From NCBI GenBank assembly GCA_001824635.1, contig MHYB01000076.1:1-19439 (forward strand): a stretch of DNA of 19,439 nucleotides. The letters are read 5' to 3'. This document shows positions 6,971-14,523 of this stretch, in pieces; position 1 is the first letter of the stretch, and each line of letters opens with the position of its first letter. This stretch comes from Planctomycetes bacterium GWF2_50_10 (GTDB taxonomy: Bacteria > Planctomycetota > Phycisphaerae > Sedimentisphaerales > GWF2-50-10). The position numbers were made by a program, and so were the translations under genes. A model generated the notes under the pieces. It had not been told where the DNA came from. It saw only the letters and a list, made by a program, of their open reading frames with translations, and made no database searches.

Positions 6971-8314
6971 TTATTCGTCGTCAGCCACACGCCTCTTGCG
7001 ACTTCCGCCGCTGGCCGGTGGTGTATAACTCGGTGTTGACGGCTGCGATGGTTGCGAAACCGAACCGCCCGCCGCATCCGTGCCGCTTCCGCTGCCTGGC
7101 TTTACAGCCTTGTAACCGGGTTTCATGAAAACATATTCGCAAACCATGCTCAACTGCACCACCGGGTCGTGTCCGTAACGATACCGATCCGAAGACACGC
7201 TCCCGTAACCCCCCTGTGCCGTTGCAGCCGCGACCGGCTCGAAAGTGCTCTTTAAAACCGTTATCTGGTTGTGCATGAACTTCTCTTCGTTCTGCTGCCC
7301 ATCCCAACCTTTAAAAGTATGTTCCTTTGCCGAGCACAACTGGGCCATAAACGGCAGAACCGATTTTGCGTTTACAACCACTGTCACCGCAAAATGCACA
7401 ACATCCATATCGTCGTTTGTCGATCGTCCCGTCCATGCGGGGCCGAATACCGAAGCCACTGTCCCAGTTGGGGCCGCTGCCCCCGGCGCCGCTTCACCAA
7501 CAAAACTTGGCATATCCGCGGTGCCAGGCGTGGCACTAGCCGTCGTAGTATTCGCTTTAGGCTCCGCGACGAAGGAAATACCCACAAGCCTCTTCACCGG
7601 CGATACGCTCACAGCCGCCGAACCGCTGTTCATACTGCCTATCGTGTCCACTACATCTTTACTTATCCAGTATGCTATCTGCGTCTTCCAGCAATCCATG
7701 ACCGCTGTATCAGGGCCTTGGTACTGATATTCGTTCCAGAAATTATATGAAGGGAAAGTGTCAGGATTTGCATAAACACTGATTTTGGCCGCCCTGTCCT
7801 TGCATATCTGATCCACGATATCCTGGTCGGTGCCCATTCCGGAATTATTATTTCCCGAAACACCGGCTTGCTTGAGCATTTCCCGTAATTCCTCTTCGGT
7901 CGGCACATCACGGCCGTTAATACCTGTAACGAGTTCGTCTATTGCAGCCCGGTAACTCTTGCCAAAATTCGTAAATACCGCCGTCGAATCGTCAACTGGC
8001 TTGGGAAAAACATTATATGCCAGCAGTTCACGCATGCTCGTTGCAAGCATGGTCCGCTCAACCGAATTGGCCTCTTTCTCATGAACCGCAGCAACCTTGG
8101 CCTGCTCCTTCCACTGCTCAGCCGAAACGGCATCACGTGAAAAACTGTCCACCTGTGAAGCCAGGCTCACGCTCTGCTCCATCTCAGTTTTGATCTTCTT
8201 GCCTATCATGAACGTCGGCACAAACACCAGCACCGCTGCTACAGTTATGCCTATAGGCAGCACTAGTGCACTGTGACGCTTGATGATTTTCTTTATGTCA
8301 AATTGCAGTTGCAT
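6971..8314 (-). CDS. PilO-like inner-membrane protein
   Basis: The 447-residue product has a basic N-terminus (DIKKIIKRH), one transmembrane helix (about 16-37), then a probable coiled coil (about 40-90). This is the layout of PilO/GspM-type platform proteins. The segment containing VVHFAVTVVVNAKSVLPFMA, then EEKFMHNQITVLK and later VVQLSMVCEYVF, looks like the strand-helix-strand pattern of a PilO ferredoxin-like domain. Family membership is inferred from architecture and from its place right after a PilM-PilN fusion, not from a clear motif. An Ala/Pro/Thr-rich linker splits the periplasmic part, and the C-terminus is a low-complexity Gly/Ser/Pro tail ending in RKRRVADDE. The ATG at 8314 has an AGAGGA SD; the gap to the upstream gene is 26 nt. 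Confidence 0.7.
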   Translation of the reverse strand: MQLQFDIKKIIKRHSALVLPIGITVAAVLVFVPTFMIGKKIKTEMEQSVSLASQVDSFSRDAVSAEQWKEQAKVAAVHEKEANSVERTMLATSMRELLAYNVFPKPVDDSTAVFTNFGKSYRAAIDELVTGINGRDVPTEEELREMLKQAGVSGNNNSGMGTDQDIVDQICKDRAAKISVYANPDTFPSYNFWNEYQYQGPDTAVMDCWKTQIAYWISKDVVDTIGSMNSGSAAVSVSPVKRLVGISFVAEPKANTTTASATPGTADMPSFVGEAAPGAAAPTGTVASVFGPAWTGRSTNDDMDVVHFAVTVVVNAKSVLPFMAQLCSAKEHTFKGWDGQQNEEKFMHNQITVLKSTFEPVAAATAQGGYGSVSSDRYRYGHDPVVQLSMVCEYVFMKPGYKAVKPGSGSGTDAAGGSVSQPSQPSTPSYTPPASGGSRKRRVADDE

Positions 8315-8340
8315 AACATCCTCTTACAAAGGCTTTTTAT

Positions 8341-10566
8341 TTACTGTTGTCCGCCCTGATTCTGTGCGACGCCCTTACCTTCTTTATCCCAGGCGAACTT
8401 CGCGCTTATTCTGAACCAGTTATCATTCGTCTCATAGATCGCCCTGCCGAACTTATCCCTTATCTCAACACCGGCATCATTTACCTTGGCTACCTTGTTT
8501 ATGACCTCCCTGGTCATCGGATCAACTAGCACCTTCTGCTTCACCTGCTTGTTACCCTGGCCGATCGTGCGATCCTGTTCGATACCTATGCCCACAGGCA
8601 TCGGCTTGCCAAGATCGACCTCGCCGAATTCCAGCTTGAAATCCTGGGGCTTGGCTTTATTGAAAAGCTTGAACGCGCAGTTTGGTTCAATTGTATTAAG
8701 ATTGAGCAGCCTCGTAACAACGCCCCATCTTTCCTTGGCATTGGCCACTCCTGGCGGATCAAGCAGTTCATTGACATTCTTGTAAGGGCTGTAACCTTCG
8801 ATTACGACCACAAACCCAGGCTCGCTAGGCCCGCTCGCCGCCGCAGGTGCTTGACTATACCCGCCACCACCTCCCATACCGGGCCCACCCATTCCGGGCA
8901 TTCCCATACCCGGCATTCCCATTCCGGGCATTCCCATACCAGGCATACCCATTCCGCCCATTCCACCGCCCATGCCGCCGCCGCTGTATGCACTTTGGGC
9001 CGTTGTCGTCGCCGTCTCTCCAAACCCTTCGCCGGAGATATTCTCAGCATAACGTATAGATGCTCTCGTCACAAAAAGCTGCTTGCGCATCGCTCGCGGC
9101 ATTGTTTTCACAGCCTCACTGTCGCCGTTATCAAATGCCGCGTAAAGTGTTTTCTGCGCCGCTGTGTTCTGAGAGTTAGGCATACACTTGATTATCAGCG
9201 TGTACAATTTCGCCACAATATCACGGTACTTAAATATCCCAAGCTGTTTTTCGATAGACGAATCGTACGTCGTAACCTTTTGATTTTCCCCATCCAGTTT
9301 GCTCTTGGCATCTTGCGCCATGCTCAGTATCGATGATGTCTCGTCGCGTATCGACTGCTTCGATACATAATTGCTCCTGTCCACCATCGCCCTGCCCATA
9401 GCCATCAGCGATATCACAAGCAGAATACCAGCCGCCGCTGTGAAGTAGCTGCTCTTTCTGCCCCACGCCATGGTCCTGGCTATCTTCCGCGGCAAAAGAT
9501 TGCTCTCGATCTTCGCCTTGCCCAGCCCCTGAACCGCAAGCCCGTAAACCGTGCCGAAATCCGCCACATTTTCATGGAATTTCGCCGCGCTTACTTCTTT
9601 GCCAAGTTCAAGCTGGTCGAACGAATCCGGCCGCACTATCGTCAACTGTATCGTCTGCTGCAGGAATTTCGTAAGTCCCTGCATCTTCATACCGCCGCCA
9701 AGCGCTATCACCTTCTGGAATTTCACCTCACGGTTGCTCGTGCTGTAAAACCCAAGCGATCTCTGTATCTCAGCCGCCAAATCCGAAAATACCGGCTTCA
9801 TCGACTGGAATATCTGCCTTGCATATTTACTCATCGGGGCAGTGCGTTTGAGTCTCTCAGCCTTTTCAAAATCCAGCTTGAACGCCTCCGCCACAGCCCT
9901 TGTAAACGCGTTGCCGCCCAGCGGTATCGACCTCTGCCAAACATTCGTTCGCGTCGATATCACAAGGTCAGTATTTTCCGCCCCCATATCCAGCACGATT
10001 ATCGCCGATTTGTCGTCCGGCCCTTCACCTCGTTCGTAGTTGGCGAAATTATAAAGCGCCATCGGCGCCATCTGCACGCCCACTACCTTGAGGTTTTCCC
10101 TTGCGAAATATTCAAGCACCCCGCTTATGATCTCGTTCTTGATGGCGAATATACCAACTTCCACATCCGGGCTGTCCGGCTTGGCCATCACCTGGTAATC
10201 CCATTCAACTTCGTTGATGTCGAACGGTATCTGCTGCCCCGCCTCGAATTGCACCATCTGCGGTATCTTCTTAGGCTCCACAGGCGGCAGCTTGATAAAC
10301 CGGGCAAAACTCATCTGCCCAGCCACCGAGATCATCACCTCGTCGTTGCCAACCTGGTTTTGCTCTACAAACCTGTGCAGACTTGCGGCAATAAGCTCAG
10401 ATTTTTCCTTATCGCTGATGCCGCTTGCGCCGCTGAGAATTTTACCGTGCTCGATGTGGTCGAATCCGACAACCTCCAGCTTGGCCCCGCCGGTGCGAAG
10501 ATGTAGGGCCTTGAGAGAATTGTTGCCGATATCTATCGCCCAGATACCTCGGCCTGTTGATGCCAT
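8341..10566 (-). CDS. pilM: PilM-PilN fusion protein with Gly-Met-Pro tract
   Basis: First gene of the operon, 741 residues. Residues 1-350 are an actin-like ATPase of the PilM type: phosphate-binding AIDIGNNSLKAL at 10-21, QQIPFDINEVEWDYQVM at 111-127, a second nucleotide motif VLDMGAENTDL at 191-201 and ALGGGMKMQGL at 288-298. From residue 356 it continues as PilN: NLLP at 356-359, a transmembrane helix at about 374-391, then a coiled coil. A GMPGM tract (529-569) and a C-terminal domain (585-741, with GFVVVIEGYSPYKN) follow. In most bacteria PilM and PilN are separate and PilM binds the PilN NLLP-type tail; here the interaction is in cis. The frame is open to 10671, but those 35 residues read through a palindromic repeat. 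The ATG at 10566 has a GGAGAAG SD and fits the PilM start. Confidence 0.87.
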   Translation of the reverse strand: MASTGRGIWAIDIGNNSLKALHLRTGGAKLEVVGFDHIEHGKILSGASGISDKEKSELIAASLHRFVEQNQVGNDEVMISVAGQMSFARFIKLPPVEPKKIPQMVQFEAGQQIPFDINEVEWDYQVMAKPDSPDVEVGIFAIKNEIISGVLEYFARENLKVVGVQMAPMALYNFANYERGEGPDDKSAIIVLDMGAENTDLVISTRTNVWQRSIPLGGNAFTRAVAEAFKLDFEKAERLKRTAPMSKYARQIFQSMKPVFSDLAAEIQRSLGFYSTSNREVKFQKVIALGGGMKMQGLTKFLQQTIQLTIVRPDSFDQLELGKEVSAAKFHENVADFGTVYGLAVQGLGKAKIESNLLPRKIARTMAWGRKSSYFTAAAGILLVISLMAMGRAMVDRSNYVSKQSIRDETSSILSMAQDAKSKLDGENQKVTTYDSSIEKQLGIFKYRDIVAKLYTLIIKCMPNSQNTAAQKTLYAAFDNGDSEAVKTMPRAMRKQLFVTRASIRYAENISGEGFGETATTTAQSAYSGGGMGGGMGGMGMPGMGMPGMGMPGMGMPGMGGPGMGGGGGYSQAPAAASGPSEPGFVVVIEGYSPYKNVNELLDPPGVANAKERWGVVTRLLNLNTIEPNCAFKLFNKAKPQDFKLEFGEVDLGKPMPVGIGIEQDRTIGQGNKQVKQKVLVDPMTREVINKVAKVNDAGVEIRDKFGRAIYETNDNWFRISAKFAWDKEGKGVAQNQGGQQ
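8860..8982 (-). repeat. Gly-Met-Pro coding repeat, tract 3
   Basis: Encodes residues 529-569 of the PilM-PilN fusion with GGMGMPGMGMPGM-type units. The 15-bp DNA units alternate GGCATTCCCATTCCG and GGCATTCCCATACCC. CATTCCCATACCAGGCAT is shared exactly with tract 1 (8929-8946 and 5058-5075). Confidence 0.8.
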
Positions 10567-10605
10567 AAACTTCTCCAATTCTAGGTTCGTTATTGCGATA
10601 GCCCT

Positions 10606-10632
10606 GTCATCCCCGCGCAGGCGGGGATCCAG
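10606..10632. repeat. Palindromic intergenic repeat (REP-like)
   Basis: GTCATCCCCGC-GCAG-GCGGGGATCC has an 8-bp perfect stem, ATCCCCGC/GCGGGGAT (10609-10616 with 10621-10628), and a GCAG loop. The sequence type is common in many bacterial genomes; when translated it gives the well-known spurious RLDPRLRGDD peptide. It lies 40 nt upstream of the pilM-like start. Confidence 0.75.
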
Positions 10633-10710
10633 TCTTTCTTTTAACAAGCAGCCGGCACAGGCATCCAGCAACTAAATTTCAAAATCCCTTTTCTTTTGCC
10701 TGTTGCCTTT

Positions 10711-10716
10711 TATACT
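10711..10716 (+). promoter_or_regulatory. -10 box of mtaB, leaderless arrangement
   Basis: TATACT ends 10 nt before the ATG at 10727, so transcription would start about 3-4 nt before the start codon. No clear -35 and no SD are seen; the region before it is TTTGCC/TTGCC words. Confidence 0.45.
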
Positions 10717-10726
10717 ATTCTTTCCT

Positions 10727-12070
10727 ATGTCTTTACCGCAAACATTTTGCTATTTTACGCTCGGCTGTAAAGTAAACCAGTACGAAGCCCAGCAATTGCG
10801 CCAATTTCTTGAGGAACTTGGTCTCCACAAAGCCTCGCCTAAGGAAAAACCCGACGTGGTCGTTATAAACAGTTGCTGCGTTACCCACACAGCTTCCGCA
10901 AAGACACGCAATTACATAAGCAAGGCGAGGAAACTCAATCCTGACGCAAAAATAATCGTTCGCGGCTGCCTCCCGGAATCCCAGACTGGCGAAGTGCATG
11001 ATATTAATAATGGCATTTACCTTATTGGCCACCAGCCTGATATAGCCCGAAAGCTTATCGAGATCATCTATGATTATACGGCCCAATCGCAGGCCGTCGA
11101 CGCCATAAGTAAACCACCGTTGGTTCATAAAATCAAGCATAAAAACAACTTGCCGCAAACACTCACTCCCCTGTCCTCTTTTGCCGGCCAGACAAGGGCC
11201 TTCCTCAAAATTCAGGATGGCTGCGATGGCTTTTGCACCTATTGTATAGTGCGCAAATTGCGTACAAGCCTATACAGCAAACCGCCTTCCGATGTTCTAG
11301 ATGAAGCGTGCCGACTTGTAAATGCCGGCCATAAAGAGATAGTCCTTACCGGCATTTTCCTCGGAGCCTACGGCCACGATACCGTCCGCCGCAACAAATG
11401 GGACCCGAACACCCCCTCCCCACTCGCCCAAATTGTCGACCAGATAGCCCGAATTTCAGGCCTCGCCCGCCTCCGCCTAAGTTCCCTTGAACCCGCCGAT
11501 CTCACCCCCGAATTACTGGATGTTTTTACTCGACATCCCGCAGTCCTCGCCCCCCACCTCCACCTGCCCCTCCAGTCCGGCTCAGACGCCATCCTTAAAA
11601 AGATGTGCCGCCAATATGATATTTCACAGTTCCTCTCGGTTATAGACACCCTCAAATCAACCCTTGACCGTCCCGCCATCACCACCGACATCATCGTCGG
11701 CTTCCCAGGCGAAACCCAGGACGATTTCCAGCAGACCATCGACATCGCCAAAAAAGTCGAATTCGCAAAAATGCACATTTTCCCGTTTAGCCCAAGACAG
11801 GGAACCCCCGCCGCCGATTTTGAACCTAAAGTACCCCAGCACATTCTCACCCGCCGCGCCACGGAATTAGCCTCGCTCGATTCCGAGTTATCGCTAAAAT
11901 TCAAACAACAGTTTATCAACGAAACCGCCTCCGTCATCGTAGAGGCCGGCGCAAAAGGCAGAACCCAGCGATATTTCGCCCTAAAACTGCCCCCCAGCCT
12001 TAAAAAAGGCTCCCTGGTCAGCGTAACCGTTACCCCCCAAACGCTCCTCAAAGCCGACCCAACTGAATAA
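10727..12070 (+). CDS. mtaB: tRNA t6A37 methylthiotransferase MtaB
   Basis: MtaB is a radical-SAM enzyme that adds a methylthio group to t6A37 of tRNAs. The 447-residue protein has the UPF0004-type N-terminal domain with TLGCKVNQYEAQQL (C14), INSCCVTHTASAKTR (C50 or C51) and VRGC (C81), the three ligands of the auxiliary cluster. The radical-SAM CDGFCTYC (C166, C170, C173) follows, then GFPGET and a C-terminal TRAM-like part. TLGCKVNQYE is typical of MtaB rather than MiaB or RimO. After the last cysteine the usual IIPYARG is IVRKLRT, a local divergence. The frame is open from a TTG at 10703, but the ATG at 10727 starts exactly where the family does. No SD is seen and a -10 box is adjacent. 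Confidence 0.92.
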   Translation: MSLPQTFCYFTLGCKVNQYEAQQLRQFLEELGLHKASPKEKPDVVVINSCCVTHTASAKTRNYISKARKLNPDAKIIVRGCLPESQTGEVHDINNGIYLIGHQPDIARKLIEIIYDYTAQSQAVDAISKPPLVHKIKHKNNLPQTLTPLSSFAGQTRAFLKIQDGCDGFCTYCIVRKLRTSLYSKPPSDVLDEACRLVNAGHKEIVLTGIFLGAYGHDTVRRNKWDPNTPSPLAQIVDQIARISGLARLRLSSLEPADLTPELLDVFTRHPAVLAPHLHLPLQSGSDAILKKMCRQYDISQFLSVIDTLKSTLDRPAITTDIIVGFPGETQDDFQQTIDIAKKVEFAKMHIFPFSPRQGTPAADFEPKVPQHILTRRATELASLDSELSLKFKQQFINETASVIVEAGAKGRTQRYFALKLPPSLKKGSLVSVTVTPQTLLKADPTE

Positions 12071-12126
12071 TTTTGTTTTTTCCTGCAACAAAAAGATCTT
12101 CAAAACCATCTTCTAAATTGTGCTCT

Positions 12127-12254
12127 GTAGAAAAGTTCTGATTTAAGCCCCGAAGGGGCGCAATATGATAGCCCAGGGTGGAGCGAAGCGCAGCCCTGGG
12201 TCAAAATCCACCCAAAAGATAAGCCCTGAAAGGGCGAGATAAAAACCTTTCTAC
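12127..12254. repeat. MITE-like structured repeat with three hairpins
   Basis: The 128-bp element is bounded by 11-bp inverted repeats, GTAGAAAAGTT (12127-12137) and AACCTTTCTAC (12244-12254), with one mismatch. Inside are GCCCC-GAA-GGGGC (12147-12159), a longer hairpin CCCAGGG/CCCTGGG (12172-12178 with 12194-12200), and GCCCT-GAA-AGGGC (12223-12235). No reading frame and no clear target-site duplication are visible. The rest of 12071-12359 carries only the downstream promoter and SD. Confidence 0.65.
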
Positions 12255-12276
12255 GGATCGCTATATTGGTTTTTAT

Positions 12277-12304
12277 TTGTTCAGGACAAACAATCCGTTA
12301 TAAT
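12277..12304 (+). promoter_or_regulatory. Sigma70-like promoter of the secreted PPC protein
   Basis: TTGTTC (12277-12282), 16-nt spacer, perfect TATAAT (12299-12304). It resembles the promoter at 2509-2536. The leader of about 49 nt ends in GAGGAGGAG (12348-12356), the strongest SD in the window. Confidence 0.65.
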
Positions 12305-12359
12305 ACGGGTACCAAGTTCAAAAAATAAGAGAAAAGAAGATAAAACCGAGGAGGAGCTT

Positions 12360-14027
12360 ATGAGAGCCCGTATAGGTATCTCATTGTTTATAATTTTCGC
12401 ACTGTGCTCAACATCTAACGCCGCGATAGCTATTCTGAATGAGCAGATTTTACAAAGATCGTCTTCGGCAGGCGCCTTCCAAACTTTCCAAATAAGCGTC
12501 CCCGCCGGCCAAACCATGCTCACCGTCAAAACTTACAGCGGCTCCGGCGACCCAAGCATTTATGTAAAACAAGGATCCTCCGTCTCCACCACTGCTTACA
12601 CTTATAAATCAACAAACAGCGGCACGACCGATTCCGTCACCATCAACAGCCCAGCCGCAGGCCTCTGGACCATTGGCCTCCACGCCTTTACAGCCTTCTC
12701 CAGCGTAAACCTCGTCGCCCAGTACACCGCCATAACCACCCTCACCGACGGCCAGACCGTCTCAAGCCTCTCCGGCCCAGCGGGGCACAAAAAATATTAC
12801 AAGCTAACAGTCCCGGCAGGAACCAATAAACTCATCGTCAAAACATCAGGCGGCACCGGCAACCTCGATTTCTACGTCAAACGTGACGCCCTCCCGACCC
12901 TAACCAGTTATACTTTCAGAGCAAGCCTGGCGGGCAACACCTACACCTGGACTTACCTCAATCCCGCCGCCGGAACATACTATATTATGCTCTACGGCGC
13001 ACAAAGTTATACAGGCGCCTCACTCAATGTAAATTACTCCTGGACAAAAACCCTCGTCGCCGCCGCTCAAACCATGCTCAGGACCACAGGCCAGATGGTC
13101 ACAGCCCTTGCGTTCAACGATGGCTCCCTTGAACTGCGAGATTTCTCTGGCAAACTCATCTCCTCCAGAACCGGCCTGGGCACCATAACCGCCATCAACG
13201 AATATAGAGACTCCGCCTCAATGCTGCCCAGATTATACGTCGCATGCGCCGTAGCCTCCGGAACTCTCCATGTAATTGACCCCACCCGCCTCACGACCGA
13301 TCTGCTCACAAAAACAAATCTCGGTACTATTTCATTTATCCAACCCGCCCCCGATAACTTATATATCGCCTCCGCCAAAGACGGCGGTACACTTTATAAA
13401 CTCAACAGCACAACCCTTGCAACCACCGCCTCAAAAACCGGCCTTGGCACATTCAAATGCATCGGCTATATTGATGGCCCAAGCCCCAGTTTTTACATCG
13501 CCGTAAATTACCTATCGCAGTACCATCTCCGTAAGATAAATACCAGCACACTTGCGACCGTAACATCCAATTCAACTTTAGGCACCATTTATAAGGTCAC
13601 CGCCGCGGATATCATTATCGGCGACAACGGCCAGCAGGAAGTTATCGTCGCTTGCAGCGGTTCAGGAACGGGAACAATTTATAGCTTCAACTCCAGCACC
13701 TGGGCAAGAAGCACGATCAAAACTGGCGTTGGCACCATTTCCGCACTCGCCGCCGGCCCCATAGGAATCGACCAAACCTATTTCGGCGAAGGCACGTCGA
13801 TAGCTTATGCTTCATCAACAGGCACTATCTGCCTTATAAACTCATTGTATCCAGGAACAGTCATCGACACCCGCACCGGCTTCGGAAAAGTCTTCAACAT
13901 GTCCGTCCGCGATTATTATTTAACAGATATCGGCGCACTTGGCGTAATCTCCACCGACAACGACCTAGCCGCCGTCCACATAATGGATGAAACCCTAACA
14001 GACCTAACCCTAGGCCGCGCAAAATAA
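12360..14027 (+). CDS. Secreted protein: two PPC domains and a six-repeat propeller
   Basis: The 555-residue protein starts with a Sec signal peptide (hydrophobic 6-17, likely cut after SNA at 21). Two bacterial pre-peptidase C-terminal (PPC) beta-sandwich domains follow (about 25-123 and 127-228), each with F/Y-x-x-x-VPAG...L.V.T..G.GD/NLD.YV and a closing PAAG.W/YYI. PPC domains usually accompany secreted peptidases; no peptidase is present here. From about 240 to the end, a short motif, T-G-L-G-T-I followed by two residues and a hydrophobic one, occurs six times, at 269, 317, 358, 403, 453 and 504 (spacing 41-51), each followed by a strand pattern like LYIASAKDGGTLYKL. I infer a six-bladed beta-propeller. 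There are few Lys/Arg and many Thr/Ser/Gly, as in extracellular proteins. Function unknown; surface binding is plausible. Confidence 0.82.
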   Translation: MRARIGISLFIIFALCSTSNAAIAILNEQILQRSSSAGAFQTFQISVPAGQTMLTVKTYSGSGDPSIYVKQGSSVSTTAYTYKSTNSGTTDSVTINSPAAGLWTIGLHAFTAFSSVNLVAQYTAITTLTDGQTVSSLSGPAGHKKYYKLTVPAGTNKLIVKTSGGTGNLDFYVKRDALPTLTSYTFRASLAGNTYTWTYLNPAAGTYYIMLYGAQSYTGASLNVNYSWTKTLVAAAQTMLRTTGQMVTALAFNDGSLELRDFSGKLISSRTGLGTITAINEYRDSASMLPRLYVACAVASGTLHVIDPTRLTTDLLTKTNLGTISFIQPAPDNLYIASAKDGGTLYKLNSTTLATTASKTGLGTFKCIGYIDGPSPSFYIAVNYLSQYHLRKINTSTLATVTSNSTLGTIYKVTAADIIIGDNGQQEVIVACSGSGTGTIYSFNSSTWARSTIKTGVGTISALAAGPIGIDQTYFGEGTSIAYASSTGTICLINSLYPGTVIDTRTGFGKVFNMSVRDYYLTDIGALGVISTDNDLAAVHIMDETLTDLTLGRAK

Positions 14028-14046
14028 AAAATTTCCCATTTTGTGG

Positions 14047-14071
14047 CACGGCCTAGCGCAGCTAGGCCGTG
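14047..14071 (+). terminator. Perfect hairpin downstream of the secreted protein gene
   Basis: CACGGCCTAGC-GCA-GCTAGGCCGTG is an 11-bp perfect stem with a 3-nt loop, 19 nt after the stop codon, followed by TTTCTGT. The T run is poor for a classical terminator, so it may instead be a repeat element; its GCGCAGC apex is shared with nearby palindromes. Confidence 0.5.
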
Positions 14072-14076
14072 TTTCT

Positions 14077-14148
14077 GTCATTCCGAGCGCAGCCGAAGAA
14101 CCTTTCTAAATAGGCATCGCGCAGCGATTCCTTAATATGCTTTTCTAC
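14077..14148. repeat. GTCATTCCGAGCGCAGC-type intergenic repeat
   Basis: GTCATTCCGAGCGCAGCCGAAGAA (broken here only as a description of 14077-14100) belongs to a family seen between genes in many bacteria. It is followed by ATCGC-GCA-GCGAT (14116-14128), a 5-bp palindrome. AACCTTTCTA (14099-14108) and CTTTTCTAC (14140-14148) match the right end and the inverted left end of the element at 12127-12254. Confidence 0.55.
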
Positions 14149-14164
14149 ATTAAAATCTGCAACC

Positions 14165-14523
14165 CGCAATTATCAATAGTAAATAGTAAACCTTTTCCTT
14201 TTGCCCTGTACATTTGCCTTTTAACGTTTGCCTTTTGCCTTAATCCCGTCTTCTGAAATCCGTGAAAATCCGTGGCTAAACTTCTTTTCTTAAAATCAGC
14301 GATATCAGCGTAATCAGCGTTTCAACATCTCTTTTTTTCGTTTAATCCGCAAAATCCGTGATTAACACTTCTTGCCTTTAGTTTTGAATTTTCCATTTGA
14401 GCATTCGAATTTGTTTCGGATTTCGAACTTCGTATTTCGGATTTACTGGTGATTGGACGTTGGATGTGCATTTGAAGAACCCGTAACGGCTCTCTTTAAT
14501 AATCATTAATCAACTATCAATGA
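14165..14523. repeat. Long degenerate short-word array between convergent genes
   Basis: The gap between the convergent genes has no gene but is built of short repeated words with about 6-10 bp periods. ATTATCAATAGTAAATAG is followed by TTTGCC/TTTTGCC repeats (about 14196-14241), ATCCGTGAAA-ATCCGTGGCT (14258-14277), three ATCAGCG at exactly 9-bp spacing (14295, 14304, 14313), AATCCGCAAAATCCGTG, then TTTCGGAT/TTTCGAAC/TTCGTAT/TTTCGGAT (about 14414-14443) and finally AATCATTAATCAACTATCAA before the next stop codon. No spacers, palindromes or coding potential are evident. Confidence 0.6.

Noticed and set aside
8851..9336. His/Ser/Thr-rich plus-strand frame (SGHSHTRHSHS)
   Set aside because: It is the antisense shadow of the GMPGM tract in the PilM-PilN gene.
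10567..10671. 35-residue N-terminal extension of the PilM-PilN protein
   Set aside because: It reads through the palindromic repeat (RLDPRLRGDD) and lacks PilM similarity; the ATG at 10566 has a good SD.
12061..12095. Possible terminator after mtaB (TTTTGTT...AACAAAA)
   Set aside because: The stem is almost all A/T and has no following U run; too weak to call.
14281..14345. Possible CRISPR-like array from the repeated ATCAGCG words
   Set aside because: The period is 9 bp without spacers or repeat length typical of CRISPR, and no cas gene is present.
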